From NCBI GenBank assembly GCA_001543385.1, contig LPNH01000003.1, positions 62,001 to 126,000 on the forward strand: 64,000 nucleotides of DNA, given 5' to 3'. Both the position numbers and the translations under genes were made by a program. This DNA comes from Candidatus Hemicellulosilyticus sp. P3. GTDB taxonomy: Bacteria; Bacteroidota; Bacteroidia; Bacteroidales; P3. The notes under the pieces are model-generated. The model worked only from the letters and a program-made list of their open reading frames with translations, had not been told where the DNA came from and did no database searches. Shown piece by piece: positions 41,161-50,927 of the stretch. Each line of letters begins with the position of its first letter. The stretch's first letter is position 1.

Positions 41161-43128
41161 CTAATCAAAGAATTGCCACGTCAGGCCGTAGTAGATCCCG
41201 AACTTGTTGCCCGGGTAGTGGGGGAGAAGGAAGTAGTCGGGTGCGGTCTCCCATAGGGCGTTAAGGTGGCCGGCTTTAAGAAAGATGGTGACTTTGCGCA
41301 CCTGCATGTTGACAAAGAGGTCGCCCCACAGGTAGTTGCCCACCTCGATGTCGCGTTGGCGTACAAAGGCGCCGGCAGGAGCATTATAGGCGTCGGCAAA
41401 GAAAGGGGTGTGATAGCGTATGTCGATGCCTGCCTGCATCCGCATGGCGTTGTGGAAAAGCCGGAAGTCGGCGTAGATGGAGTTTTTGGTGGCCCATAGC
41501 GGCGCGTCCCATTGTGTGTTGTCGCTGCTGTATTGCATGAATTGTTCCATGTCGCAGTGCAGCCAGCGCCACAGTGGCATGTGCAGCGCGATGTGGCCTT
41601 GCAGCAGCCAGAATCCGATATTGCCCTGTACGGGGCTGAGTGTGCCGCCGCTTTCGGTCAATTGGACAAGGTGGTTGATATGGTTGGCGGTTATCTCACA
41701 TTGCAGGGCGCCGAACCGCTCGTAGCGCAGGTTGAGGCGATGTATGTCGGTTTTATGGAGAGAAGGGGCGTCCCAGGCGTATCCGTTGCTATGGTAGTGC
41801 AGGTAGAAGAAGTCGGGACTTTTACTGCTGGCAGAAGCGCTGAAGGTGATGCTGCGCAGGGAGTCGATGCGGTGGGTGAAGTGTGCCGCGGCCATCCGGT
41901 CGCCGTGCATACAGCTGTCGCCCAGTGTGTAGTGCATCTGCAATCCGACGGTGTCGTCTCCCAGCCGAACGGCGAGCTGACCGGAGGTCGTGAGCGTTTG
42001 CCAGTGGTAGTGCAGGCTGTCATGTTCGTTGATGCGGTACCAACGGGGTTGCAGGGCGAGCTTGAGTTTGACGGGTGGGCTGTATCGACTGTCGGGATAG
42101 GCGTCGTTGGTCCAGTAGAGCCACAGCATATATTGGTGGATGGTGGTGGAGTCGCTATATCGCCGGGCGGAGCGTCCGGCCGAGAAGTCCAGGCCGACAA
42201 CACCGGGGTTGGCGATATGTGGCGGTGCGGGCATCAGTGTGTCGTAGGTGACCACTGTATCTATTTGTGTGCTGTCCTGCGCGTTGACAATTAACTCGAT
42301 ATGTTCGCGTGTCTGTTGCATTTGCCGCACCAGATTGTAGCTTTGGTGGGTGTATAGTTGCCGGCTGTTGTACAAGCTGCGCGCGGTGTAGCTGTTCACA
42401 GGTATGCCGCTGAAGTCGCTGAGTGTGTTGTGGCGGAAGGTGTTGTCGTCGGCAACGCCTCCGTTCTCCCCGATATGGCAACGCTGCCAGAGGATGGCGG
42501 CATAGGCTTGATAACGGCTGTCGGCGGAGTAGTAGTTGGTGGTGACGGCCAAGTGGTTGTTCTTGGTGTCTTCGTTGCTGAATATTGGATCAGGGTTGAG
42601 TAACAGGTAGTCGAGGGCGATGTTCCAGCGCGGCATTATGTTTTGAGTGTGTCTGACGCGCAGGGTGTATTCTTTCTTCAGTGAACTGGAGTAGCTGAGC
42701 AGGCTGTAGGGTTTACGGGTTTGGTAGTATCTTATGTTATAGGGGGTCAGTGTGTACCCTTCTCCGACATCGGGCTGGTAATGCCAGTCAACGGTGCGAC
42801 CCAGGTTCGGGTAGATGGGCAGGTGAGACTGTCCGACGATGCCTTTTGAGAGGTAGTATTGTCCGTGGTATGAATCGAGGGGGTCGTGGTGCTGGGCGCC
42901 AGTCGGGTCAAGCAATATGTTTCCGATGTTTTCGATTTTTACAGACATCGGATGCAGGTGAAAGAGGTAGACGCTGTTTTGCAGCACCGAGTCGGGCTCT
43001 TCGGGGTTGTCTGTCACACCGCGAGCCCGTTGTTCTTGCGTTGTGTCGGTGGTGCCGGCGGTTTGTGCATAGACGGGAACGGCGGCCAGCAGTGTGACAA
43101 GGAGCGAGGTCAGCGCGGACGGTTTCAC
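41161..43128 (-). CDS. Putative Bacteroidetes porin / outer-membrane protein
   Basis: Signal peptide LLVTLLAAVPVYAQ; long beta-strand-rich protein ending in LTWQFFD; GTG start chosen. Confidence 0.65.
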   Translation of the reverse strand: MKPSALTSLLVTLLAAVPVYAQTAGTTDTTQEQRARGVTDNPEEPDSVLQNSVYLFHLHPMSVKIENIGNILLDPTGAQHHDPLDSYHGQYYLSKGIVGQSHLPIYPNLGRTVDWHYQPDVGEGYTLTPYNIRYYQTRKPYSLLSYSSSLKKEYTLRVRHTQNIMPRWNIALDYLLLNPDPIFSNEDTKNNHLAVTTNYYSADSRYQAYAAILWQRCHIGENGGVADDNTFRHNTLSDFSGIPVNSYTARSLYNSRQLYTHQSYNLVRQMQQTREHIELIVNAQDSTQIDTVVTYDTLMPAPPHIANPGVVGLDFSAGRSARRYSDSTTIHQYMLWLYWTNDAYPDSRYSPPVKLKLALQPRWYRINEHDSLHYHWQTLTTSGQLAVRLGDDTVGLQMHYTLGDSCMHGDRMAAAHFTHRIDSLRSITFSASASSKSPDFFYLHYHSNGYAWDAPSLHKTDIHRLNLRYERFGALQCEITANHINHLVQLTESGGTLSPVQGNIGFWLLQGHIALHMPLWRWLHCDMEQFMQYSSDNTQWDAPLWATKNSIYADFRLFHNAMRMQAGIDIRYHTPFFADAYNAPAGAFVRQRDIEVGNYLWGDLFVNMQVRKVTIFLKAGHLNALWETAPDYFLLPHYPGNKFGIYYGLTWQFFD

Positions 43129-43160
43129 GGTGATTTTGCGATGAAGAGCGGGTGTGGTGA

Positions 43161-44090
43161 TTAGCCGTTTTGGAGAAAGCGTTCGACATCCATGGCGGCG
43201 ATGCATCCGCTGCCGGCGGCTACACAGGCTTGACGGTAGTGGGGGTCGCATACATCGCCGGCGGCGAAGATGCCTTCCACACTGGTGGCGCTGCCAGGGC
43301 GGCGGACACGGAGATAGCCTTGTTCGTCGCATTCCAGTTGGCCGTCGAGAAAGGCGGTGTTGGGTGTGTGCCCGATGGCGACGAAGAAGCCCGACACGTC
43401 GATGTGGCGCACTGCGCCGGTGGTGACGTCACGCAAATCGGCGCCGGTGACACCGTCGAGGTCGTTGCCGCAGATCTGTTCGGTGGCGGCGTTCCAGACG
43501 ACTTCGATTTTGGGATTGGTGAGCACACGGTGCTGCATGGCTTTGGATGCACGCAGGCTGTCGCGGCGGTGGATAAGATAAACTTTGCGGCAGATGGAGG
43601 CCAGATAGTTGGCTTCTTCGCAGGCGGTATCGCCGCCGCCAACAACGGCGACATCCTGGTTTTTATAGAAATAGCCGTCGCAGGTGGCACAGGCCGAGAC
43701 TCCTTGGCCGTAGAGCTGCCGCTCACTCTCCAACCCCAGCCAGCGGGCCGAGGCTCCGGTGGCCACGATGACGGTGTCGGCAACGATGGTGTTGCCTTTG
43801 TCATCGGTGCAATGGAAGGGACGTCGGGCACAGTCGATTTTTGTGATGACGCCCGGACGTATCTTTACGCCGAAACGTTGGGCCTGACGCCGCAGGTCGT
43901 CCATCATTGCGGTGCCGCTCACACCGTCGGGATAGCCGGGAAAGTTTTCGATTTCGGTGGTGATAGTGAGCTGTCCGCCAGACTGCATGCCCTCGTAGAG
44001 GACAGGGTGCAGGTCGGCGCGGCCGGTGTAGATGCCGGCGGTGTATCCGGCAGGGCCGGAGCCTATTATCAAACAACGGGTGTGTTCCAT
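43161..44090 (-). CDS. trxB: Thioredoxin-disulfide reductase
   Basis: IIGSGPAGYTAGIYTGRA, CATCDGYFYK, VVGGGDTACEEA, GIFAAGDV. Confidence 0.95.
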   Translation of the reverse strand: MEHTRCLIIGSGPAGYTAGIYTGRADLHPVLYEGMQSGGQLTITTEIENFPGYPDGVSGTAMMDDLRRQAQRFGVKIRPGVITKIDCARRPFHCTDDKGNTIVADTVIVATGASARWLGLESERQLYGQGVSACATCDGYFYKNQDVAVVGGGDTACEEANYLASICRKVYLIHRRDSLRASKAMQHRVLTNPKIEVVWNAATEQICGNDLDGVTGADLRDVTTGAVRHIDVSGFFVAIGHTPNTAFLDGQLECDEQGYLRVRRPGSATSVEGIFAAGDVCDPHYRQACVAAGSGCIAAMDVERFLQNG

Positions 44091-44097
44091 GCGGTTT

Positions 44098-45123
44098 CTA
44101 TTTTATGGTTATATTGGTTTTTTCCCCCCCTCGCTTTTTCAGCGAGAAATATATCAGGAATCCAAGACCGGAGACGATAACGATGGCTTGTTGCGAACTC
44201 CAGAGCAGCCAGCCTGCGGCAGTGCCGGTCTGTGTGTCGACGCCGTAGAGCGAGAGGGCCATCTGGATGAGCACAGGGTATAGCCCGATGCCGCCCTGCG
44301 AGAAGGTCATGCCGAGCGAACCGAAGAGATAGATGACAAATGCAGCGCCGAATGAGAGGTGCACAGTGGCGTCAAAAGCTCGGAATATAAGGAGGCCGGC
44401 TATGATGTAGAGCAGGTAGATGGTTGCACTGTAGAGCAGGAAAAGCAGGGTGTCGCGGCGGCCTAAATGGAAAATACTGCGCAAGCCGGCGGCGCATCCT
44501 GAGAGAAAACGGTCTGTTCGTTGGATCAAACGGCTGCCGGCATACCGTCGGCGACAGTGCCGGTAGAGCAGTATGGCAAAAGCGGCGAGTAGCAGCAACG
44601 CTAACACGATATGCCACATGGCAGGCAGACTCTCAACACGTTGCGCCAAGGTTTCCTGTATCCATTGACGGGCCTGTCCGTAGAGGAATATGAGGCCGAT
44701 GAGCACGATGACGAAGAAGGCAAGGACGTCGACGATGCGTTCGGTGACGACGGTGCCCAGCGATTTGTCAAGGGGTATCTGTTCGCTGGTGCGCATGGTG
44801 GCGCAACGCGCCACTTCGCCCAGGCGCGGGAAGGCAAGGTTTGCCATGTAGGCAACAATGACGGAGCCGAAAGTGTTGCTTAGACGCGGATGGTGTCCCA
44901 TGGTGCGGTATAGCAGCTGCCAGCGCAGAGCCCGTATGAGGTGGCTCAACAGGATGACACCCATGACGGCGACAGCCCATCCATGGCGTGCATGAAGAAA
45001 GGATTGCCAAATGGCGGCTTTTTGTCCGGCGTCGAGTTTGAGCAGGAACCAGTAGATAAAAAAAACTCCGATCCCGAGAAAGAGGCAGAATTTGATTATG
45101 TCGCCAAATCTGCCTTTCTTCAT
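44098..45123 (-). CDS. UPF0104 / lysylphosphatidylglycerol synthase-like transmembrane protein
   Basis: Multi-pass; RALRWQLLYRTMGH, NLAFPRLGEVARCATM, GGIGLYPVLIQ. Confidence 0.8.
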   Translation of the reverse strand: MKKGRFGDIIKFCLFLGIGVFFIYWFLLKLDAGQKAAIWQSFLHARHGWAVAVMGVILLSHLIRALRWQLLYRTMGHHPRLSNTFGSVIVAYMANLAFPRLGEVARCATMRTSEQIPLDKSLGTVVTERIVDVLAFFVIVLIGLIFLYGQARQWIQETLAQRVESLPAMWHIVLALLLLAAFAILLYRHCRRRYAGSRLIQRTDRFLSGCAAGLRSIFHLGRRDTLLFLLYSATIYLLYIIAGLLIFRAFDATVHLSFGAAFVIYLFGSLGMTFSQGGIGLYPVLIQMALSLYGVDTQTGTAAGWLLWSSQQAIVIVSGLGFLIYFSLKKRGGEKTNITIK

Positions 45124-45464
45124 TGTAGCCGGTTGTTCTTCGGGAAGATGACGGTGGGATGCCAGTGGCGGGCTTCGTCAAGTTCCATCTGGGCGTATGC
45201 GGCAATGATGATCAGGTCTCCGGTGCGGGCTTTGTGGGCGGCGGCGCCGTTGATGCCGATGACGCCCGATCCGCGTTCGCCTGTGATGACGTAGGTGCAG
45301 AAACGCTCACCGTTGGTGATATTATATATCTCCACCTTCTCGTTCTCAAAGAGGCCGGTGGCTTCCATCAAGGCGGCATCGATGGTGATGCTGCCAATGT
45401 AGTCAAGGTTCGACTCCGTGACGACGGCACGGTGGATTTTCGACCTTAGGACTTCTATCAACAT
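45120..45464 (-). CDS. panD: Aspartate 1-decarboxylase
   Basis: MLIEVLRSKIHRAVVTESNLDYIGSITID with G-S cleavage site, GINGAAAHKARTGDLIII. Confidence 0.95.
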   Translation of the reverse strand: MLIEVLRSKIHRAVVTESNLDYIGSITIDAALMEATGLFENEKVEIYNITNGERFCTYVITGERGSGVIGINGAAAHKARTGDLIIIAAYAQMELDEARHWHPTVIFPKNNRLQ

Positions 45465-45524
45465 TGTAGTTGTATTTTTTTGCAAAGATACGTAAAATAA
45501 TGTGGACACATGACGCCCGGCCTG

Positions 45525-45986
45525 TTAAAAGAATATCCAGTAGAGGAGCAGGCAGACTATGAAGCAATAAAGGATGATGCGGGTGCCGGAAACGGGTTTG
45601 AAGTAGTCTTCGTCGTCAATGTTGAACCGGCGTCGTATCTTGATCGGACGTCGCAAGCCCGTTGTGGTGTCGGCCGTGTTGTCGCTTCCGGCGTCGGATA
45701 AATCACCGGTGTTGAACCGTGGTGTGTAGTGGAATTGCGGCATCGTGCGTTTTCGGAAGAGGTCGCGCCAGCCCAACTTGGCCGGTTGTTGCCGTTTGTT
45801 CCGCTCCAGTTGGCGCACACGCTCTTCAAAATAGGCCAGTTCGTCAGATTCAGAAACGGCGGCAGGCGTGTCGTCAGCGGGATGCTCGTCGGCATATTTT
45901 TTTTTCAGCGCCTCCCAGCGCTCTTTCTCCGGGTCGTAGAAACGTGGTGTGTAGCGGAACTGGCGGGGCTTGGGAACTTCAAACAT
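45525..45986 (-). CDS. Hypothetical protein with C-terminal TM segment
   Basis: MFEVPKPRQFRYTPRFYDPEKERWEALKKKY; second FHYTPRF motif; TM at ILYCFIVCLLLYWIFF. Confidence 0.6.
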   Translation of the reverse strand: MFEVPKPRQFRYTPRFYDPEKERWEALKKKYADEHPADDTPAAVSESDELAYFEERVRQLERNKRQQPAKLGWRDLFRKRTMPQFHYTPRFNTGDLSDAGSDNTADTTTGLRRPIKIRRRFNIDDEDYFKPVSGTRIILYCFIVCLLLYWIFF

Positions 45987-45987
45987 G

Positions 45988-46539
45988 TCAATTTCGGGTA
46001 TTGGGCTCGGCTTCGCTGACAACGAGGTCCATGGCAATGTCGTGCGGTTCGACAGGAATGGCGTCGCGCATTTGGAAAGAAAACGCCACGCCGATTTTAT
46101 AAGCGCGGGGTGTGCACTGAAGCAGACGGTCGTAGAAACCGCGGCCTCGGCCCATGCGGTTTCCGGATTGGTCGAAGGCGACACCGGGGACGATAACGAG
46201 GTCTATGCGGTCGTAGTCTGTGAATTCGTCGCCGACGGGCTCGCCGATGCCGAATTGTTCGCCAGCAATCATTCTGTCAAGCCCCTCATAGACCCGCAGC
46301 CGCAGCCGGTCGCCGTCGACGCAGGGCAGCAGGATGGTTTTTTCGTGCCGCCAGCGCTCAACGAAACGATGGGTCTGCACCTCATCGTCCATGGACCAGT
46401 AGAGCAACACGACACGGGCGTCGGCGAAACGGGGCAGGGCGGCTACCTGCTGCATGATGGCTTCGGAGCGCTGTGCTTTCTCATGAAAAGGGACGGCTTT
46501 TTTTGCCGCCCTTATTTCACGCCGGAGTGTTGTCTTGTC
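45988..46539 (-). CDS. 5-formyltetrahydrofolate cyclo-ligase
   Basis: LRREIRAAKKAV, VPGVAFDQSGNRMGRGRGFYDRLL. Confidence 0.93.
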   Translation of the reverse strand, partial: DKTTLRREIRAAKKAVPFHEKAQRSEAIMQQVAALPRFADARVVLLYWSMDDEVQTHRFVERWRHEKTILLPCVDGDRLRLRVYEGLDRMIAGEQFGIGEPVGDEFTDYDRIDLVIVPGVAFDQSGNRMGRGRGFYDRLLQCTPRAYKIGVAFSFQMRDAIPVEPHDIAMDLVVSEAEPNTRN

Positions 46540-46641
46540 CATGGGTTGACGGGTTGTGGCACAATGGTTGCACACTGCTGTTTTCGAAAGGCGTCCGCTG
46601 GAGTTCCTCGTTTGACGGACCCTTTCGGCGGCTCCTTGTCG

Positions 46642-47076
46642 TTAAAAGGGCAGGTCGTCGCTCGAATTGGGCATCTCGGCGGCGGGAGCCGACGCAAAAG
46701 GTGCCGGGCTTGCCGCCGGAGCGGGAGCAGCGGCGGGTGTGGCCGGTGCCGCTGTGGAGGCTGCGGCATAGGAGTAGCCGGTGGCGGGTGCCGGCATCTG
46801 TCCGGGAACGTATTGCTGCACGTTGCTGCAGCGCAGGTTTGTGTACCACTTTTCGTTGAATTCGCGTGATTCGGGGTTGAAACGCACGATGACGGGACTG
46901 TTCATGGGGATGTTTTTGACCATGGCCACCCGGTCTTCTCCGAAACAGTCGAATGCCACTTGGCGGGGATAGTCCCCCTCGGTCTCGATGACAAAGCCGC
47001 CTCTGACCCAAGGGCCACGGGCTGATTCACCACGGGTTTCTGCCAATATGCGGATAAGCCTTCCTGTGATTTCCAT
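46642..47076 (-). CDS. ssb: Single-stranded DNA-binding protein
   Basis: OB-fold segments and acidic C-terminus SSDDLPF. Confidence 0.75.
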   Translation of the reverse strand: MEITGRLIRILAETRGESARGPWVRGGFVIETEGDYPRQVAFDCFGEDRVAMVKNIPMNSPVIVRFNPESREFNEKWYTNLRCSNVQQYVPGQMPAPATGYSYAAASTAAPATPAAAPAPAASPAPFASAPAAEMPNSSDDLPF

Positions 47077-47219
47077 AATGTTTTTTGTTTTTTTATTCTA
47101 TGTTTACGTCCGGACGGGACGCTCTGACTTACAAAAGTAGAAAAAAAACTTTCGCGCGGGATGAAAAGTTATTAACAGGTCTCGGGAGGCAGGGCTGTTC
47201 GATAATGATTATCTAATGA

Positions 47220-48149
47220 TTATCTGCGGGTCTGGCGGCGGAAGAAGACGATGAGACCTGCCGTGATGAGAATCATGGCAAAAACGATGGTCCAGAAGGC
47301 GCGGACGTTGGTGACAAAGGGGAAGTCTACATTCATGCCGAAGATGCCGGTGACCACGGTGAGGGGCAGCATCACGGTGTTGAAGTAGGTAAGCACCTTC
47401 ATTATTTCATTGGTCTTGTTGGCCTGCAGGGAGTCGAATGTTTTGGAGAGACCTTCGACCAATTCGCCGTAATCTTCGATGGAGTCGAACATCTTTTGGT
47501 ATTGGTCGAGAATGTTGCCCCAATAGTCTTCCATGTCCATGTCGTCGGGGTTGACGAAGCCTTTGATTCCGCCGCTTTCGAACATGTGCAACACGCGCAG
47601 CTGGGGTTTGAAGGTGGTGTTGAGCAGAATGGTGTTGCGGCGCGTCACGGAGATGAGCTCAATGATGCTTTGCGCCTTTTTGTTGAAGATGTCGTAGTTG
47701 ATGAGTTCGACTTCGGCACCCACACGCATGACGAGTGTGTAGGTCTCGCGCATGAGCCGGTCGAGTATGTGGTAGAGAAGTATGTCGCTGGAGGTTAGCT
47801 TCAAGGCCACCTCTTCATTGCCTTCGGCAAGGTCTTCCTGAATTTCGTCGAAGAGTTTTTTGACAACCCAATGGGAGCGCCCGATGGTGATGATGTAATC
47901 ACGGCCCCAAAAGATTTTCACCTCACGGACCCGGATGAATTTATTGCCTTTGTCAAAGTAGGGAAAGTGGAGAATGAGGAAGTAGTAGTCATCGTACTCG
48001 TCTATTTTCGGACGTTGGTTGGTGCCACGGCAGTCTTCGATGTCGAGAGGGTGGAAATGGTATTGCTCCAACAGGTAGTCATAGTCGTCTTCACTGGGAT
48101 TGGTGATGTGCTGCCATTTCAAATGCTGATAGCGGATACTCTCTATCAT
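47220..48149 (-). CDS. corA: CorA-family magnesium transporter
   Basis: VLTYFNTVMLPLTVVTGIFGMNVDFPF with the GMN motif and two C-terminal TMs. Confidence 0.93.
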   Translation of the reverse strand: MIESIRYQHLKWQHITNPSEDDYDYLLEQYHFHPLDIEDCRGTNQRPKIDEYDDYYFLILHFPYFDKGNKFIRVREVKIFWGRDYIITIGRSHWVVKKLFDEIQEDLAEGNEEVALKLTSSDILLYHILDRLMRETYTLVMRVGAEVELINYDIFNKKAQSIIELISVTRRNTILLNTTFKPQLRVLHMFESGGIKGFVNPDDMDMEDYWGNILDQYQKMFDSIEDYGELVEGLSKTFDSLQANKTNEIMKVLTYFNTVMLPLTVVTGIFGMNVDFPFVTNVRAFWTIVFAMILITAGLIVFFRRQTRR

Positions 48150-48263
48150 GGGTTCCTCCCTTCTGTTTTATTGGACTTTGTGGCCTGTGGTCTACATTCC
48201 GTGGATGTGTTGCGGGTTGATTGTGCAAAGGTACGCTTTTTTTTTGAAAGTGGTCCGTGGACG

Positions 48264-48872
48264 CTACATCCGGAACGGGTGCCGGCGCCACCAGAGGATG
48301 AGCAGCAGCCCGAAAAGCATCCCGCCGAGGTGGGCGAAATGGGCGATGCCGTCTGCGGAACGGAAGACCCCTTCGAACAGTTCAATGGCGGCATAGCCGA
48401 TGACAAACCACTTGGCTTTGATGGGGAACAAAAAGTAGAGGTAGATGTATTCGTTGGGGAAGGTCATCCCGAAAGCGAGCAGGATGCCGTAGACGGCACC
48501 GGAGGCGCCGACGGTGGGGCCGGCCGGGGCGACAAGAAGGTTGATCAGGGCCGCACCGATGCCGCAGACGAGGTAGTAGACCAGAAACCGGCGTGTGCCC
48601 CAATAGTTCTCAAGGATGCATCCGAACATCCAGAGGGCAAACATGTTGAAGAAAATATGATCCAAGCTGGCGTGCATGAACATGTAGGTGAACGGCTGCC
48701 AGATGCTGAAATGGCCGCTCTGTAATGACCATAACGCCATGGCGTTGGTGATGTTGTAGAAGCCGTAGCGTTCAAGCGACAGGGTGGACAGGAATACGAG
48801 CAGGTTGATGAGGAGCAGATGTTTGACTCCTGTCGGGAGCATGCGGAATGCCTGGGGTTGATATTGTGCCAT
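48264..48872 (-). CDS. Rhomboid-family intramembrane serine protease
   Basis: HASLDHIFFNMFALWMFG, GASGAVYGILLAF, AHLGGMLFGLLL. Confidence 0.9.
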   Translation of the reverse strand: MAQYQPQAFRMLPTGVKHLLLINLLVFLSTLSLERYGFYNITNAMALWSLQSGHFSIWQPFTYMFMHASLDHIFFNMFALWMFGCILENYWGTRRFLVYYLVCGIGAALINLLVAPAGPTVGASGAVYGILLAFGMTFPNEYIYLYFLFPIKAKWFVIGYAAIELFEGVFRSADGIAHFAHLGGMLFGLLLILWWRRHPFRM

Positions 48873-48896
48873 GGGGATTTGGGATTGATGACGGGT

Positions 48897-50678
48897 TTAT
48901 CGGGTGTTGATGACTTCGGTCAGCTCTTGGTCGGAGAGCACTGCCATGCAACGCTGGCCGGAGGGACTGTATTGCGGTGTCTGGCATCGGAACAGGTCGG
49001 CGACGATTTGCTGCATTTCTTCCTGGCAGAGCGTGACTCCCTGCTGTACAGCCATGCGCCGGGCCAGCGCCAGACATAGCGGGTCTTTGTCGGCGGGTTG
49101 CATGAGCGACGCCTTGTAATCGGCTATCGTTTCTTGCAGGAGTTGCTGCAGCTGCGGCTCACAGCCGTTGTCGGGTACGGCGCTGACGACATAACTGTTG
49201 CGTCCGAACGGTTCGGCAATGATGCCCTGCCGCCGCAAGGCGGGCAGCAATTCGGCGAGTATTTCGGCATCGGCCGGCGAGAATGTGCAGGTGACGGGGA
49301 AGAGCAGCTGTTGCGGGCTGGCGTCGTCGTTCCGTGCGCAGTAGCGTTCGTAAAGAATCCGTTCGTGCGCCCGCTGTTGGTCGACGATGAGCAGCCCGGA
49401 GGGTAGCGCACCGACAATCCACCGGCCACCGACCTGGATGCATGTTGCGGGTTGGACGGGCTCTTGTGGCGGCAACTGGAGCTGTGGCGCCGGTTCATGG
49501 GCGGAGGACTTGTCCTCCTCGTCGAAAAAGTTCTCCCACTGCTGCCTGCCGCCACCGGCGGAGCGATGTTCGTTGAATGGGTTGTAGGCCGAGTTGTATT
49601 GGATTTTTGGCTCGTGCGGGATATAGCCTGCCGGCGCCGGTGAAAAATCGATTTCGGTCGAGGGGTCGAACTCAATCCTGCTGTCCAGGCTGTATAGCCC
49701 CAAGGCTTTCTTGACGGCGGCACGCAGGATGGCGAAGATGGCGTGCTCGTCGATGAATCTGACCTCGGTTTTGGTGGGGTGGATGTTGACGTCGATGCGG
49801 TCCGGATGGACTTCGAGCATGACAAAATAGCCGGGATAGTGGCGGTCGGGAATCAGGTCGGCATAGGCTTTCTCGATGGCGGCGCCGAGAGACGGGTGTT
49901 TGATGAATCGCCCGTTGACATAAAGATACTGGTCGCCACGGGTGCGCCGTGCAAAGTCGATTTTGCCGACGTAGCCGTGCAGCGACACAATGTCGCTGTG
50001 CTCTTCAATGTAGTATAGACGCTCCTTGTAGGCGTCGCCGAACAGATGGGTGATGCGTTGGGCCAGGTTGGCGACACGCAGCTCATAGAGCGGCCGGTCG
50101 TTGCTGTAAAAACTGAAGGCTACGTCGCAATGTGCCAGTGCGATGCGTCGGAATGTCTCCTCGATATGGCTCAGCTCGACACTGTCGCGTTTGAGAAAAT
50201 TGCGGCGGGCCGGTACGTTGAAAAATAGATTTTTGACCGATATGGAGGTGCCGGGCGCGGTGCTGCAGGCGCTTTGATTCAGGATGCGCCCGCCTTCGAC
50301 GGTGACGGCGGTGCCCAGCTCGTTGTCGTGCGTGCGCGTTTGCAGTTCGACCTGCGCGATGGCGGCGATGGCGGCCAAGGCTTCGCCTCTGAATCCCATG
50401 GTGTGGAGCGCGAAGAGGTCGTTTGCCTGGCGGATTTTCGAAGTGGCATGGCGTTCAAAACATCGCCGGGCGTCGCCCTCGCTCATGCCGCAACCGTCGT
50501 CGACAACTTGTATCAGCGTGCGTCCCGCGTCTTTCACTATCAGTTGTATGTGGGTGGCACCTGCGTCGAGGGCGTTCTCCATCAGCTCTTTCACTGCCGA
50601 TGCAGGTCTGTCCACCACCTCACCGGCGGCAATCTGGTTGGCGACGCTCTCGGGCAAAATGTTGATGATATCTGACAT
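48897..50678 (-). CDS. mutL: DNA mismatch repair protein MutL
   Basis: IAAGEVVDRPASAVKELMENALDAGA, GFRGEALAAIAA, VNIHPTKTEVRF. Confidence 0.95.
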   Translation of the reverse strand: MSDIINILPESVANQIAAGEVVDRPASAVKELMENALDAGATHIQLIVKDAGRTLIQVVDDGCGMSEGDARRCFERHATSKIRQANDLFALHTMGFRGEALAAIAAIAQVELQTRTHDNELGTAVTVEGGRILNQSACSTAPGTSISVKNLFFNVPARRNFLKRDSVELSHIEETFRRIALAHCDVAFSFYSNDRPLYELRVANLAQRITHLFGDAYKERLYYIEEHSDIVSLHGYVGKIDFARRTRGDQYLYVNGRFIKHPSLGAAIEKAYADLIPDRHYPGYFVMLEVHPDRIDVNIHPTKTEVRFIDEHAIFAILRAAVKKALGLYSLDSRIEFDPSTEIDFSPAPAGYIPHEPKIQYNSAYNPFNEHRSAGGGRQQWENFFDEEDKSSAHEPAPQLQLPPQEPVQPATCIQVGGRWIVGALPSGLLIVDQQRAHERILYERYCARNDDASPQQLLFPVTCTFSPADAEILAELLPALRRQGIIAEPFGRNSYVVSAVPDNGCEPQLQQLLQETIADYKASLMQPADKDPLCLALARRMAVQQGVTLCQEEMQQIVADLFRCQTPQYSPSGQRCMAVLSDQELTEVINTR

Positions 50679-50927
50679 GATAAACCGATGAAATTATGCA
50701 AAGGTACGAAAAAGTGTCAAGAAACGGGAATGGAAATCGGAATTACAGTTTGGCGCGGTGCACAACAAAGCCCGACGAAGCATATTTTACGTTTTTTCCG
50801 GTGGCGGCGCGGAGATGGCGGAAGAAGATGAGCGGACGGTTGGCCGTGTCAGGATGAAAAATCAGTTGATAAAAAGGACGCAAGGGGAGGCCCCGATGCC
50901 GTTTTATTTCGTAATTTTGCACCTATT